Below are positions 44,026 through 53,156 of a stretch of DNA of 64,000 nucleotides, in pieces. Made by a program: the position numbers and the translations under genes. The notes under the pieces are model-generated. The model was not told the DNA's origin. It searched no databases and was given only the letters and a program-made list of their open reading frames with translations. Position 1 is the first letter of the stretch; each line of letters begins with the position of its first letter. The stretch comes from Anaerotardibacter muris (GTDB taxonomy: Bacteria; Actinomycetota; Coriobacteriia; Coriobacteriales; Eggerthellaceae). The stretch lies in assembly GCF_943192915.1 (NCBI RefSeq), contig NZ_CALPCD010000002.1:233937-297936 (forward strand). The letters are read 5' to 3'.

Positions 44026-44901
44026 ATGGATACACGAAAATACGAAGCCGTGCTCAGGATCGTTGAACGCAAGAACTTCGCACGGGCGGCTGAAGACCTC
44101 GGTTACACACAGTCCGCACTCAGTCAGATGGTCGCCTCGCTCGAAAACGAGATCGGCTTCAAACTGATCGAACGATCGCGCACTGGTTCGCACCTAACCC
44201 TCGAGGGTGAAACACTACTGCCCTTCATGGAACAAGTATTGAATGCGCAGCGGTCCTTCCAAGAACGCGCAGCCCAGATCAACGGACTCGAGATCGGAGT
44301 CGTGCGTATCGGAACCATTGCGAGCATTTCGGCTCACTGGCTTCCCAGCCTCATTCGTGAATTCGAGCATGATCATCCTGGAGTGAAGTTCGTCATTCAT
44401 CAGGGGGATTACACGCTCATCCCAGAATGGATCAACTCAGGACTTATCGATTTTGGTTTTGTGAATCCTTCTGGCGTGAGCGGTCTTCAAACTAAACTTC
44501 TCAAAAGCGGATCCATGTCTGCGGTATTGCCGAAAGAACATCGTCTTTGCAAGCACAAGGCTATCCCACTTCGCGAATTGGCGAAAGAACCGTTCATCCT
44601 GCTAGAAGAGGGCGCCTATTACGAACCCCTTGAAGCGTTTGCCGCTTGCGGCTGCGAACCGCAGGTAAAGTACACTATTCACGATGATTACTCCATCATG
44701 GCTATGGTGGAGCAGGGCCTCGGGGTGACCATCCTAGCGGATCTGATTATGCGAGGATGTCCTTACGACCTGGTTACTCGCCCAACTGAACCACCCATCA
44801 CACGCGATATCGCACTCGCATGGAAAGATACCGCCCGCCTGCCCATCGCAGCAAAACGCTTCATGGATCTTCTCGAACAACGCGCTCAGGTTCTGCCGTA
44901 G
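44026..44901 (+). CDS. LysR-family regulator (divergent from PhzF/MFS genes)
   Basis: A 291-residue LysR-type regulator. The N-terminal winged helix is YEAVLRIVERKNFARAAEDL, then GYTQSALSQMVASLENEIGF. The effector domain from about residue 90 shows VRIGTIASISAHWLPSLI and MVEQGLGVTILADLIM, standard for the family. The gene is divergent from the phzF-like gene with about 107 bp between starts, the classic arrangement for control of the neighbour. The effector is unknown. Confidence 0.94.
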   Translation: MDTRKYEAVLRIVERKNFARAAEDLGYTQSALSQMVASLENEIGFKLIERSRTGSHLTLEGETLLPFMEQVLNAQRSFQERAAQINGLEIGVVRIGTIASISAHWLPSLIREFEHDHPGVKFVIHQGDYTLIPEWINSGLIDFGFVNPSGVSGLQTKLLKSGSMSAVLPKEHRLCKHKAIPLRELAKEPFILLEEGAYYEPLEAFAACGCEPQVKYTIHDDYSIMAMVEQGLGVTILADLIMRGCPYDLVTRPTEPPITRDIALAWKDTARLPIAAKRFMDLLEQRAQVLP

Positions 44902-44999
44902 TTTGTTTCCAGCGACACAACGCCAGGCTCAGGCCGATAGACAACCAAAAGCGGACACCTTGGGACCCAGTCTGGAGTGAACGGTTGCAAAGATTTTGT

Positions 45000-45326
45000 T
45001 TAGCTTTCGTTTGAATAAAGAAGGATCTTTTCGTTGTTGATTCTCTTCAGGAAACGCTCGCTAGCGCCAGCTGTTGTAACAACATCAACCTTGCAGCCAA
45101 GCCTTCTCTCAAGCTCACCCTGAAAATCAAGCAGCTGCATACCTTTGATTGAACCCTTTTCTAGCAGGATATCTACATCAGAATCAGAATTCATGTCACC
45201 ACGAGCACAAGAGCCGAACAGAAAGACCTTAGCTGCTTCGTATTCTCTTGCTACTTGAATGACGTGCTCTTTAATCAAGTCTATAGAGAGAAAATTGCGA
45301 ACCGGAGACGCGTCTGGCAATATCAT
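45000..45326 (-). CDS. MNT-type nucleotidyltransferase domain protein
   Basis: A 108-residue minimal nucleotidyltransferase. The core motif FLFGSCARGDMNSDSDVDIL matches GSxxRG...SDxDhh of the MNT family, many of which are antitoxins for HEPN toxins. The second acidic strand KVDVVTTAG completes the fold. AAGGAGGG lies before ATG 45326. No HEPN gene lies on either side, so the usual partner is missing. Composition is more AT-rich than the neighbours, which suggests gain by transfer. Confidence 0.88.
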   Translation of the reverse strand: MILPDASPVRNFLSIDLIKEHVIQVAREYEAAKVFLFGSCARGDMNSDSDVDILLEKGSIKGMQLLDFQGELERRLGCKVDVVTTAGASERFLKRINNEKILLYSNES

Positions 45327-45395
45327 TTTCCCTCCTTGAACCATTTTGCATTACCCTAATGATTGTATTTCACACCACTGGTCAAGGAACAGTTA

Positions 45396-46124
45396 ATGTC
45401 GAATAAAGAATCTTTACGAGCACGAATCTACTCGACGATCGATGTAGCGGGGAGCCAGACGCGGCTCGGGCGTGCGTACGATTACCTGATGATCGTGGCG
45501 ATCATCGTCAGCTTACTGCCGCTCTGTTTCAAACAAGATTTTACGATCTTCTTCATCACCGACACCATCGTTACCGTGCTCTTCATCGCGGACTACCTTG
45601 TGCGTTGGTGCACTGCTGACCTGGCGCTTCGCAAAGGCTGGAAAAGCTTCTTGCTCTATCCGTTCACACCAATGGCTATCATCGACCTGCTCTCAATCCT
45701 GCCATTCTTCCTGCCGATGAACCAAGGATTCAAAGCGCTTCGTCTACTGCGCATGGTGCGCGCCCTGCGAGCGATTCGCTTCATCCGTGAATCACGCAGC
45801 TGGCGCGTGGTCACCAGCGTGCTGCGTCGCGAGAAGAGTCTGCTACTCTCGGTCGGCGCGATGGCAGTTGCCTACATTCTCATCTGCGCACTCATCATCT
45901 TCAATGTCGAACCTGATTCATTCGACACTTTCTTTGATGCGATTTACTGGGCGTGCGTTTCGCTCACTACCGTGGGCTACGGGGATATCTATCCCATCAC
46001 CACCATCGGTCGCGTAGTTACCATGCTTTCTTCGCTCGTCGGCGTCGCATTGATCGCGCTTCCTGCTGGCATCATCACGGGTGGCTACATCGAAGAAATG
46101 CGCCGCGAGACCCAAGCCGAGTAG
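45396..46124 (+). CDS. Voltage-gated-like potassium channel subunit
   Basis: A 242-residue six-helix ion channel. Two hydrophobic helices (YLMIVAIIVSLLPLCF, TVLFIADYLVRWCTA) are followed by a charged S4-like segment ALRLLRMVRALRAIRFIR with Arg at every third position. The pore helix and selectivity filter TTVGYGDIYP come next, with a final helix GVALIALPAGIITGG. The whole is the bacterial Kv type, with no C-terminal RCK domain. AAGGAAC lies before ATG 45396. Ion selectivity for K+ is supported by TVGYGD. Confidence 0.93.
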   Translation: MSNKESLRARIYSTIDVAGSQTRLGRAYDYLMIVAIIVSLLPLCFKQDFTIFFITDTIVTVLFIADYLVRWCTADLALRKGWKSFLLYPFTPMAIIDLLSILPFFLPMNQGFKALRLLRMVRALRAIRFIRESRSWRVVTSVLRREKSLLLSVGAMAVAYILICALIIFNVEPDSFDTFFDAIYWACVSLTTVGYGDIYPITTIGRVVTMLSSLVGVALIALPAGIITGGYIEEMRRETQAE

Positions 46125-46214
46125 CGCACGTTACGATAGTGTCTGCTTAAGGACTGCTCCCCTATTTTGGACTCAGTCCCTACAATCAGGCCTTTCTGGC
46201 CGGAGGCATAATTG

Positions 46215-46253
46215 TCCCGGACACTTTGGGGCCGGGGGTGAAAGTGTCCGGGA
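46215..46253. repeat. Palindromic repeat, copy G (reduced)
   Basis: Perfect 13-bp inverted repeat TCCCGGACACTTT/AAAGTGTCCGGGA around GGGGCCGGGGGTG. It keeps only the inner linker motif (CCGGACACTTTGGGG) of the larger family. Confidence 0.75.
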
Positions 46254-46275
46254 GGACGAGGTTGGCGCGGATTTA

Positions 46276-46304
46276 GTGACAGAGTGTCACCAGCATGGTA
46301 TGCT
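46276..46304 (+). promoter_or_regulatory. Promoter with palindromic operator, upstream of the DUF362 gene
   Basis: GTGACA (46276-46281), 17 bases, TATGCT (46299-46304) fits a promoter 34 bp before the gene. The -35 is the left arm of a perfect palindrome GTGACA-GAG-TGTCAC (46276-46290), so a dimeric repressor could block it. Confidence 0.55.
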
Positions 46305-46337
46305 TCCAATACGAACCACGGCTGAAAGGAGCCCGTC

Positions 46338-47225
46338 ATGAGCAAACCTGTGGTCTATTTCACTAAAGACATCTCCCCTGAAAACGTCGTCAAGCTGTAC
46401 GAGAAGCTGGGCGTGAAACTGCCGGGCAAAGTGGCCGTGAAGGTCCATTCCGGCGAAGAGGGCAACCAAAATTATCTACATCCTGAATTCATGCGCCCGA
46501 TGATCGAAGAGGTCGATGGCACCGTGGTCGAATGCAACACCGCCTATGATGGCGCACGCGATACCACTGAAAAGCATGAGAAACTGATGGCGGCACACGG
46601 TTGGACCAAGTACTTCGATGTTGACATCATGGATGCCGATGGCCCCAGTTCTGACATCATCTTCCCCATCGAGAACGGCCGCGTACTGAAGAACAACCAC
46701 GTAGGTGGTCACCTGGCAAATTATGCTTCTATGCTGGTACTTTCCCACTTCAAGGGTCACCCCATGGGCGGCTTTGGCGGCGCACTGAAGCAGCTTTCCA
46801 TTGGTTGCGCATCGAACCAGGGCAAGGTGAACATCCACACCGGTGGCGCAAGCCTGAATCAGGGTGAATTCTGGGACGTACACGCCGAACAGGACGACTT
46901 CATCGAGGCTATGGCTGAAGCGGCCGAGACCATCGTGAATCATTTCGGCAGCAACATCGCCTTCGTGAACATCGCCGTGAACCTGTCCGTCGACTGCGAC
47001 TGCTGCGCCGTTGCCGAGGACCCCTGCATGGGCGACATCGGCATCTTCGCCTCCCTCGATCCGGTGGCCATCGACAAGGCGTGCCTCGATGCGGTCCACA
47101 ACTCCGACGACCCCGGTCGCGACAAGCTGCTCGAGCGCATCAACTCGAAGCACGGCGAGAAGATCATCGACGACGCCGTACGCCTGGGCTACGGTTCCGC
47201 AGAATACGAACTGATCGAAGTTTAA
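46338..47225 (+). CDS. DUF362 domain protein
   Basis: A 295-residue cytosolic protein of the DUF362 family, often linked to anaerobic metabolism and sometimes fused to ferredoxin domains. VAVKVHSGEEGNQNYLHPEF near the N-terminus, VGGHLANYASMLVLSHFKGH in the middle and CAVAEDPCMGDIGIFASLDP near the C-terminus are family features. A Cys-rich stretch SVDCDCCAVAEDPCMGD could bind metal, but no classic 4Fe-4S ferredoxin motif is seen. GAAAGGAG lies before ATG 46338, a palindromic promoter upstream and a strong terminator behind. It is transcribed alone. The molecular function of the family is unclear. Confidence 0.9.
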   Translation: MSKPVVYFTKDISPENVVKLYEKLGVKLPGKVAVKVHSGEEGNQNYLHPEFMRPMIEEVDGTVVECNTAYDGARDTTEKHEKLMAAHGWTKYFDVDIMDADGPSSDIIFPIENGRVLKNNHVGGHLANYASMLVLSHFKGHPMGGFGGALKQLSIGCASNQGKVNIHTGGASLNQGEFWDVHAEQDDFIEAMAEAAETIVNHFGSNIAFVNIAVNLSVDCDCCAVAEDPCMGDIGIFASLDPVAIDKACLDAVHNSDDPGRDKLLERINSKHGEKIIDDAVRLGYGSAEYELIEV

Positions 47226-47253
47226 GATCGCTCGCCTCATCATCTCCCATATA

Positions 47254-47287
47254 AAGCCAGGAGTTCCTCACGGCTCCTGGCTTTTTT
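47254..47287 (+). terminator. Intrinsic terminator of the DUF362 gene
   Basis: Perfect 10-bp stem AAGCCAGGAG/CTCCTGGCTT with a 10-nt loop, followed by TTTT. Confidence 0.9.
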
Positions 47288-47363
47288 CATGCCCAAAGGG
47301 CAAACAGCGGAACGGGTGAATTCGAGGCCTCAGCCATTCGCTCTCGCTGCTTGCGGCAGCGGC

Positions 47364-49520
47364 TTACAGGAACTTGGTTTCGTCCAGCTTGGCATTGATG
47401 AAAGCATTGAAGCGAATAAGGGGCTTGCGGCAGAACAGACCGAACGCAAGCGATATGCTCAAACACGCAAGCAAGCACAGCATCGAGAAGAGGAATTGAT
47501 CGCCATAGAAGCCAGCGATGCAGCCGCTGAATAAGTCGATCGAATGCGAGAACGGCAACCACGGATAGATATCCTGGAAGATGGGCGCAGACATTTGAAC
47601 GGGCATGATGCCACCCGTTCCTGCCAACTGCATCACCAAGCAGATGATCGCAATGGCTTTGCCGATATTGCCGAATGAAATCGCAAGCGTATAGACGATG
47701 TTCGAGAACACCAGCGCACAAACGCAACAGGTGAGCAGATACAGCCAGAAGTGTTCGCACTGAATACCCACCAAGAAGATATTGCCGATGCACAGAACGA
47801 TCCCTTGTAACAATGCGATCACCGCAAAGACCCCATAACGACCCAGGTAAAGCTGCCAGGGTTTCGGGTCCTTCAGGTCACGGGTACGCTTCTTCGACAC
47901 ATTCACTGATGCCAAGGCAACCAAGAAGATCGCACCGATCCATAGCGATAAAGATGAATAGAAGGGGCTCATCGAGTCACCGTTAGTAGCCATCTCGAAC
48001 ACCTTATGCTCAACCAGTTCGGTCGGTGCTGAAAGGAACGAGGCAATAGAATCAGGATCATCACCGATCATGTGTCTTATCTGGGTAAGATCATCCGATT
48101 CAAGCGCCTGATCCAAACGATCACGCGTATCCTGAAGCTGTGCGCGGGCGCTCTGAAGCGTGGCGATCGTATGCTCGATCGATCCTTCGGCATTCTCCAT
48201 GCTGCTGATCAGCCCCGATGCGCCTTGAGAGATGGACCCCGAAGCAGAAGTGAGCGCACCACCAAGTCGCTTAGCATCTGAGCGGATCTCACCCAGATCG
48301 GAAGCCAATGCCGTAGCCTGGCCCTCCAGCTCATCTTCCAAAGTTGAGCTCACCTGCCCGATGCTCGCTTTCGCATTGTCTAGGCTCTCTTGCACCGACT
48401 GCTTCGCCTGCGCGATGGAAGCTGCGGTGCTTCCTACGCTTTCCTGCGCGTTGCGCAATGACTCGCTCAACCGCTCGAGTGCAGCGATAGCCGCATCGAG
48501 CTCATCGATCGCGTTTTGCGATACGGCAGCAGAAACTAACGCGCTCCGTAGTGACCGATATGCATCGATGCCACTCGACACATCATTCGACAGATCACCC
48601 AGCACTGCCTCAGCTTCTGCAGGCATTCCTTCATACGAAGCGAACGCCGCATCCACGGCTGCCTGCACGCTGTTATAACTTGCTGAAGCCTGAGCGAGCG
48701 CAGCATTGATCTGACTGGTCATGCCGTCGAGCGCGCCCGTAGCTTCATCGAGTCCGTTCTGAGAATCGTCCAAGAGTGCGTTAGCATCACTTGTTATGGT
48801 GCCCGTATCGCTCAATATCTTCTGGCTTGCTGCAATCAGATCTTGCGCCACATCCATCAGTCCTGAGAACGACTGCGCCTGTGCGATCGACACATCAACC
48901 TGCTCGATGATCCCTTCCAGCTGCGCAGAAAGCAGCTCGGCGTATTCCGAAATGCCTTCACCTGAAAGATAATCTGAAAGATCCTTGGTCACTTCGAGTG
49001 CGACCTTTGCCACCGTATCCGTGAACGTATTATCGATCTGTGTTTCCAACTGGCTAGCACCTTCGCTGGTCACGTGCGTAGCGATGGCGTTGATCTTCTG
49101 GTTCGTGTAATACTCGATCGTAGGACGCTCTGCATCAGTAGAGAACGCGGTCATCAGATCCTTCGAGAAATCCTTCGGGATGACGAATGCCGCATAGCTC
49201 TTGCCCGAACGAACCGATTCGATCGCAGCATCTTCGTCCATGAACTGCCAATCGAACTGGTCGTTTTCGTGCAATGCAGAAACTATCTGCGCACCAGCAT
49301 CCAATTTGGTCGAGAGCAGCTGAGACTCGTAGCCTTCGTCCTCATTGGCTACCACCACCGCAATGTGGCCCGTATTCGCATACGGATCCCAAAATCCCAG
49401 CGTTGTTAACCACGCATACATAGGCGGAACGATGATCAGGCCCATCGCCACCACCGCAGCGATCATGTTGGTCATCAGGCTCTTCAGGTCGGCCTTGAAG
49501 ATCGCAAGCACGTTCTTCAC
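47364..49520 (-). CDS. YhgE/Pip-family membrane protein (718 residues)
   Basis: Large membrane protein of the YhgE/Pip family (the family of Lactococcus phage infection protein). An N-terminal TM (MIAAVVAMGLIIVPPMYAWL) leads into the Pip N-domain FWDPYANTGHIAVVVANEDE. A long extracellular coiled coil follows, rich in Ala, Ser and Gln (about residues 190-460). The C-terminus has about five helices of the ABC-2 permease type (SLWIGAIFLVALASVNV, ILVFSNIVYTLAISF-like, LLACLSISLAFGLFC). Its ATG overlaps the last codons of the 872-residue paralogue by 4 nt (ATGA), so the two are translated together and may form a heterodimer. Confidence 0.9.
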   Translation of the reverse strand: MKNVLAIFKADLKSLMTNMIAAVVAMGLIIVPPMYAWLTTLGFWDPYANTGHIAVVVANEDEGYESQLLSTKLDAGAQIVSALHENDQFDWQFMDEDAAIESVRSGKSYAAFVIPKDFSKDLMTAFSTDAERPTIEYYTNQKINAIATHVTSEGASQLETQIDNTFTDTVAKVALEVTKDLSDYLSGEGISEYAELLSAQLEGIIEQVDVSIAQAQSFSGLMDVAQDLIAASQKILSDTGTITSDANALLDDSQNGLDEATGALDGMTSQINAALAQASASYNSVQAAVDAAFASYEGMPAEAEAVLGDLSNDVSSGIDAYRSLRSALVSAAVSQNAIDELDAAIAALERLSESLRNAQESVGSTAASIAQAKQSVQESLDNAKASIGQVSSTLEDELEGQATALASDLGEIRSDAKRLGGALTSASGSISQGASGLISSMENAEGSIEHTIATLQSARAQLQDTRDRLDQALESDDLTQIRHMIGDDPDSIASFLSAPTELVEHKVFEMATNGDSMSPFYSSLSLWIGAIFLVALASVNVSKKRTRDLKDPKPWQLYLGRYGVFAVIALLQGIVLCIGNIFLVGIQCEHFWLYLLTCCVCALVFSNIVYTLAISFGNIGKAIAIICLVMQLAGTGGIMPVQMSAPIFQDIYPWLPFSHSIDLFSGCIAGFYGDQFLFSMLCLLACLSISLAFGLFCRKPLIRFNAFINAKLDETKFL

Positions 49521-52135
49521 GAAGCATCACCGCCTTCGCGCAGATCATCGCTCGCGTCGCCGAGCGCAGGAGGCAGCTTCGACTCTGCACGGGCCTGCGA
49601 AAGTGAGGTCTTGATGTCTTCGTCGCTCTTCTGCGCAAGCGCCATCTGATACTCGATGCTCGACTTCAAGAACGAGATGCAGATCAGATAGATAGCTACC
49701 GCCAGCAATGCTAGGAAGAACCATGCCAGCATGATGAGCTTCGCATCGGGGCCGCCCTGGAAAAGGCTGATGCACACGATCATCAGCACGGGCATAGCGA
49801 ACAATGCGAACCAACCGATGCGCGCCAGCTTGTTGTAGTTGTGGTCAAAGCGCTTCGCACGATCGATGATGAACTCTCGATACTGGCTCGTGTCGAGCAA
49901 TGCCCGCACCATGGTGCGCAGACGGAAAGCTGGTTTGAGGTCGCCCGATTTCTCGGAAGTGAACACATCTGTGGTGCCCAATTCACGGTCGAACAGGATA
50001 TTCAAGTTGTAGCCATACTTGCCCGCAACCAAGCCGATGATGAACCCAACAGGCAAGAACACCAGCAGCAACATGAGCATGTCGAAGAGGTAGTCCAGCC
50101 CATAGAAGCCTGCAAGAGCTTCGCGCATAGCATCGATCGAATAGGTGAAAGGCAGCAGCGGGTTCAGCACCTGATAGAACTCGGGCAACATCTCCACAGG
50201 GAACATGCCCGAAGATCCAGGGATCTGCAAGATGAGCAAGAATACCGCGATAGCTTTGCCTAGATGACGCATGGAATAGGCCAGCGCATACATCAAATTC
50301 ACGTAGACGAAGGCGGTCAGCACTCCGGCCAGGATGAAGGCGGGCGGACTGACGCAAGATACGCCGATGACCAGATCGCCAATAGTGACCACAGCACCCA
50401 TGATGGCACCGAGCACCACATAGGTGAGCCAACGTCCGAAGTAGGCATCCACTCGGCTGAACTTCGGCAGACCAGTAGGATCAACGCGAATGCGCACGAT
50501 AGCCATCAGGATGAAGCCCGCTACCCAAAGCGCTAGGTTGGTGAAGAATGGTGCCACGCCCGAGCCATAATTCGCTACGGGGAAGATATCGTTGGTATGC
50601 ATCTCGACTGGTTCAGCGAGGAACTGCGCCAGCTTGTCATCAGAAACGTTCAGGTGTGCCGCCAATAACTGATAGGTGGCCGATTCTTGTAAGGCGCGCA
50701 GATCGGTGAGCGCAGAATCGAGCCCGTCTTTGATCTGCTGCAACGACCCTTGAGCCGATGCGCAGATGTCCTTCGCGCGAGCGAGCGTTTCGTGGAGCCC
50801 TTCAGTTACCGTGATGCTCTCATCGATCACTGGCTCGAGCGAGATCAACGCACCACGAATGACCCCGATAGCAGCAGCCATATCATCAAGACTGGCGTTG
50901 AGCTTAGGTAGTACGTTCTCATGGATGTTCGCAGTGGCCTCTCGCAAAGCAGCGCTCGAAGCCTCCACTGCGTTTGCAATGTCTTGGATGGATGCCTCGG
51001 TCGAAGAAGTCGCTGATGAGAGTGACTCCGAAAGATCCCTGAGCGAAACCAACGTGCTGGAAAGTTCTGCATTCTCTTGCTCGAGCGTGGTGATGGCACT
51101 CTCAAGCCCTGGGGTGCCAGCAGCAGCCTGCGCACGTAAGTCGCTCAGTAGCGCGGCATTCAGATCGACCACACGTTGCAACTCTGAAATGGACGCATCA
51201 ACACTGCCCGCCACGGCCTCGAGCTTGCCCGATATCTGCCCCGCAGACGCACTGGCCTTGGCCGCCGCAAGCCCCATCTCAAGCGAAGCCTTCGTCACTT
51301 CATCAGATACGCTCGCCGTATAGGCGTTCAACGAGTCTTGTACAGCTTTCACCTGCTCTTTTGCGCTCAGTAAGCGTGCTTCTAAGCCAGGTAGTTCTGT
51401 CTTCACATTGGAAAGGGCATCTTTGGCTTCGGCAGCGGTAACTGAGGCTGAATCGAGCGTGGGGTCCAGACCCTGCAGCGTATCCACCGTGGAAGCGATG
51501 GCCGCATTGGCTTCGTTCACGCCTTGGGTCAAGCTGCCGTTGGCTTCATCCGTGTCGTTCATCAATTCGGCACCAGAGCGTTTGAACACCGCGATGACCT
51601 TCTCGCTCACCGAGGAGACGAACTGCTCGTTGATGCTCTTCTCAAGCGCACTTGCTCCCGCTTCGGCAACCTTCACACCTGAAGCAGTCTGTTCATCGTT
51701 CACGTAAAGATCAATCTTAGGGCGCTCGAAATGTCCATCGAGCACGCTTAGATAGGAAGAGCTGAAATCCTCCGGAAGGATGATGGCCGCATAATATTCA
51801 CCCGAATGCACGCCATCCATCGCTTGTTGTTCGTCAACGATCTGCCATCCTAGCTGGTGGTTCTTTGATAGATCCTCGACCACTTCATGGCCTATGTTCA
51901 CATCCCCAGCCAATTCAGAATGCGCGCCTTTGTCGTTGTCGACCACGGCCACTTGGATCGATTCGGTGTTGTGATAGGGGTCCCAAAACGCTGCGATGGT
52001 ATACCACGCATAGAGCGCGGGAAGCACGCAAGCCCCCGCCACGATCAAACAAGCGATCGGGTTCACCACCAAGCGCTTCATATCGCGCTTGAAGATCTGC
52101 AAGATTAAACTGATATGCTCACGGAGCTTTTTCAT
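49517..52135 (-). CDS. YhgE/Pip-family membrane protein (872 residues)
   Basis: The longer partner of the gene at 47364. N-terminal TM, then AFWDPYHNTESIQVAVVDND, the Pip signature. ILPEDFSSSYLSVLDGHFER and a long coiled coil (about 190-530) lie outside the cell. Helices near NLALWVAGFILMAIVRIRV and the ABC-2-like core PGSSGMFPVEMLPEFYQVLN follow. A C-terminal extension has two more helices (WFALFAMPVLMIVCISLF, MLAWFFLALLAVAIYLICI) and a charged tail. The ribosome site is weak; the start lies just behind TATAGAAT, which could be a -10 box, so the leader may be very short. A LysR gene lies 40 nt upstream on the same strand. Proposed roles in the family include secretion of envelope components, but none is proven. 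Confidence 0.9.
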   Translation of the reverse strand: MKKLREHISLILQIFKRDMKRLVVNPIACLIVAGACVLPALYAWYTIAAFWDPYHNTESIQVAVVDNDKGAHSELAGDVNIGHEVVEDLSKNHQLGWQIVDEQQAMDGVHSGEYYAAIILPEDFSSSYLSVLDGHFERPKIDLYVNDEQTASGVKVAEAGASALEKSINEQFVSSVSEKVIAVFKRSGAELMNDTDEANGSLTQGVNEANAAIASTVDTLQGLDPTLDSASVTAAEAKDALSNVKTELPGLEARLLSAKEQVKAVQDSLNAYTASVSDEVTKASLEMGLAAAKASASAGQISGKLEAVAGSVDASISELQRVVDLNAALLSDLRAQAAAGTPGLESAITTLEQENAELSSTLVSLRDLSESLSSATSSTEASIQDIANAVEASSAALREATANIHENVLPKLNASLDDMAAAIGVIRGALISLEPVIDESITVTEGLHETLARAKDICASAQGSLQQIKDGLDSALTDLRALQESATYQLLAAHLNVSDDKLAQFLAEPVEMHTNDIFPVANYGSGVAPFFTNLALWVAGFILMAIVRIRVDPTGLPKFSRVDAYFGRWLTYVVLGAIMGAVVTIGDLVIGVSCVSPPAFILAGVLTAFVYVNLMYALAYSMRHLGKAIAVFLLILQIPGSSGMFPVEMLPEFYQVLNPLLPFTYSIDAMREALAGFYGLDYLFDMLMLLLVFLPVGFIIGLVAGKYGYNLNILFDRELGTTDVFTSEKSGDLKPAFRLRTMVRALLDTSQYREFIIDRAKRFDHNYNKLARIGWFALFAMPVLMIVCISLFQGGPDAKLIMLAWFFLALLAVAIYLICISFLKSSIEYQMALAQKSDEDIKTSLSQARAESKLPPALGDASDDLREGGDAS

Positions 52136-52175
52136 ATACCAATTCTATACGAGAAGCTCGCCTCTCCGTATGCGG

Positions 52176-53051
52176 CTACTCGATCACTTCCTGCAAGGCC
52201 TCAAGAAACGCAGCAGCGGGCTTCGAGAGCGCCATCTTGCGCCAGATGATTCCTTGCGTGGAAACCAGCTTGGGCGAAAGCGGTACGAACACGAGCTCAC
52301 TATCCTGTGAGGTCTCGAACAAGCCTTCGTACGTGAGCAACGCTCCTGCTCCTTCGCGTGCGAGCAGTGCGGCATTCAACGGCAAGTTGAATTGCACGCT
52401 CACTTGATAGCGATCGAGCAGCTTGCCTGCCCACTTCGCCAGCGTGCCATTCTCGAACGCCTGATGTGGCATGATGAGCGGTTCTTCGAGCAGATCCTTA
52501 GGCGTGATGCGCTTCAGCTTCGCCAGCCTGGAATCGCGTCGCACGAGCGCACCCCACCTGTCCTCCACTGGCAGCTGCAGCATATTCATGTCAACGCGCG
52601 GCTTCACCTCGCATTCGATCAGGAAATCGTACGCACCGCGAGCAAAACCATCCATCAGATCGATGGTCGCGCCGCTGTGAATACGAAAATCTACCTTGGG
52701 AAAACGCTTGCGCGTTAGCTCGATGGCAGCCGCTACGCATGACATATTCATCGTTTCACCTGCTGCTATGTGTACGGTTCCCGCAACATTGGCAGCCTTT
52801 GGCATCAACTCATCCTGCGCTTTGCCTACCAAATCCAGGATCGAATCGGCATAGCGCAACAGCATGATGCCCTGGTCATTCAGCTCCATGCCCTTGTGCG
52901 TACGTGTGAATAGTGAACAGCCAAGCTCATCCTCGAGCGCCGAAAGCTGACGCGAAAGCGTGGGCTGCGTGATGTGCAGCGACTTCGCCGCATTCGACAC
53001 GTTGCCCTCTTGTGCAACCGCCTGCAAATAACGCAGTGTACGGATCTCCAT
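52176..53051 (-). CDS. LysR-family regulator (divergent from MFS gene)
   Basis: A 291-residue LysR regulator. The DNA-binding part reads MEIRTLRYLQAVAQEGNVS, AAKSLHITQPTLSRQLSALE and GCSLFTRTHKGMEL. The effector domain has VDFRIHSGATIDLMDGFARG and ALLAREGAGALLTYEGLFET. AAGGAGGG lies before ATG 53051; the frame extends 14 codons further without a site. It is divergent from an MFS pump 105 bp away, and upstream of the YhgE/Pip pair on its own strand, so it may control either. A shared sequence motif near 53121 and 54465 suggests the pump and the hydrolase are in one regulon. Confidence 0.93.
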   Translation of the reverse strand: MEIRTLRYLQAVAQEGNVSNAAKSLHITQPTLSRQLSALEDELGCSLFTRTHKGMELNDQGIMLLRYADSILDLVGKAQDELMPKAANVAGTVHIAAGETMNMSCVAAAIELTRKRFPKVDFRIHSGATIDLMDGFARGAYDFLIECEVKPRVDMNMLQLPVEDRWGALVRRDSRLAKLKRITPKDLLEEPLIMPHQAFENGTLAKWAGKLLDRYQVSVQFNLPLNAALLAREGAGALLTYEGLFETSQDSELVFVPLSPKLVSTQGIIWRKMALSKPAAAFLEALQEVIE

Positions 53052-53107
53052 CGCACCCTCCTTGATGACCGCTGCGCAGCCTGAACAAATCATGCCTTCA
53101 AAGCATG

Positions 53108-53130
53108 TTACTAATTACATTATAGGCATT
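53108..53130. promoter_or_regulatory. Candidate LysR site 1 (TTACTAAT ... TATAGGCATT)
   Basis: TTACTAAT (53108-53115) and TATAGGCATT (53121-53130) lie between the LysR gene and the MFS gene. Both motifs recur before the hydrolase gene at 54465-54479, there with TTACTAAT in reverse orientation (ATTAGTAA). Confidence 0.4.
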
Positions 53131-53156
53131 TGATTGGCACTCAGGACCGCCGCATC

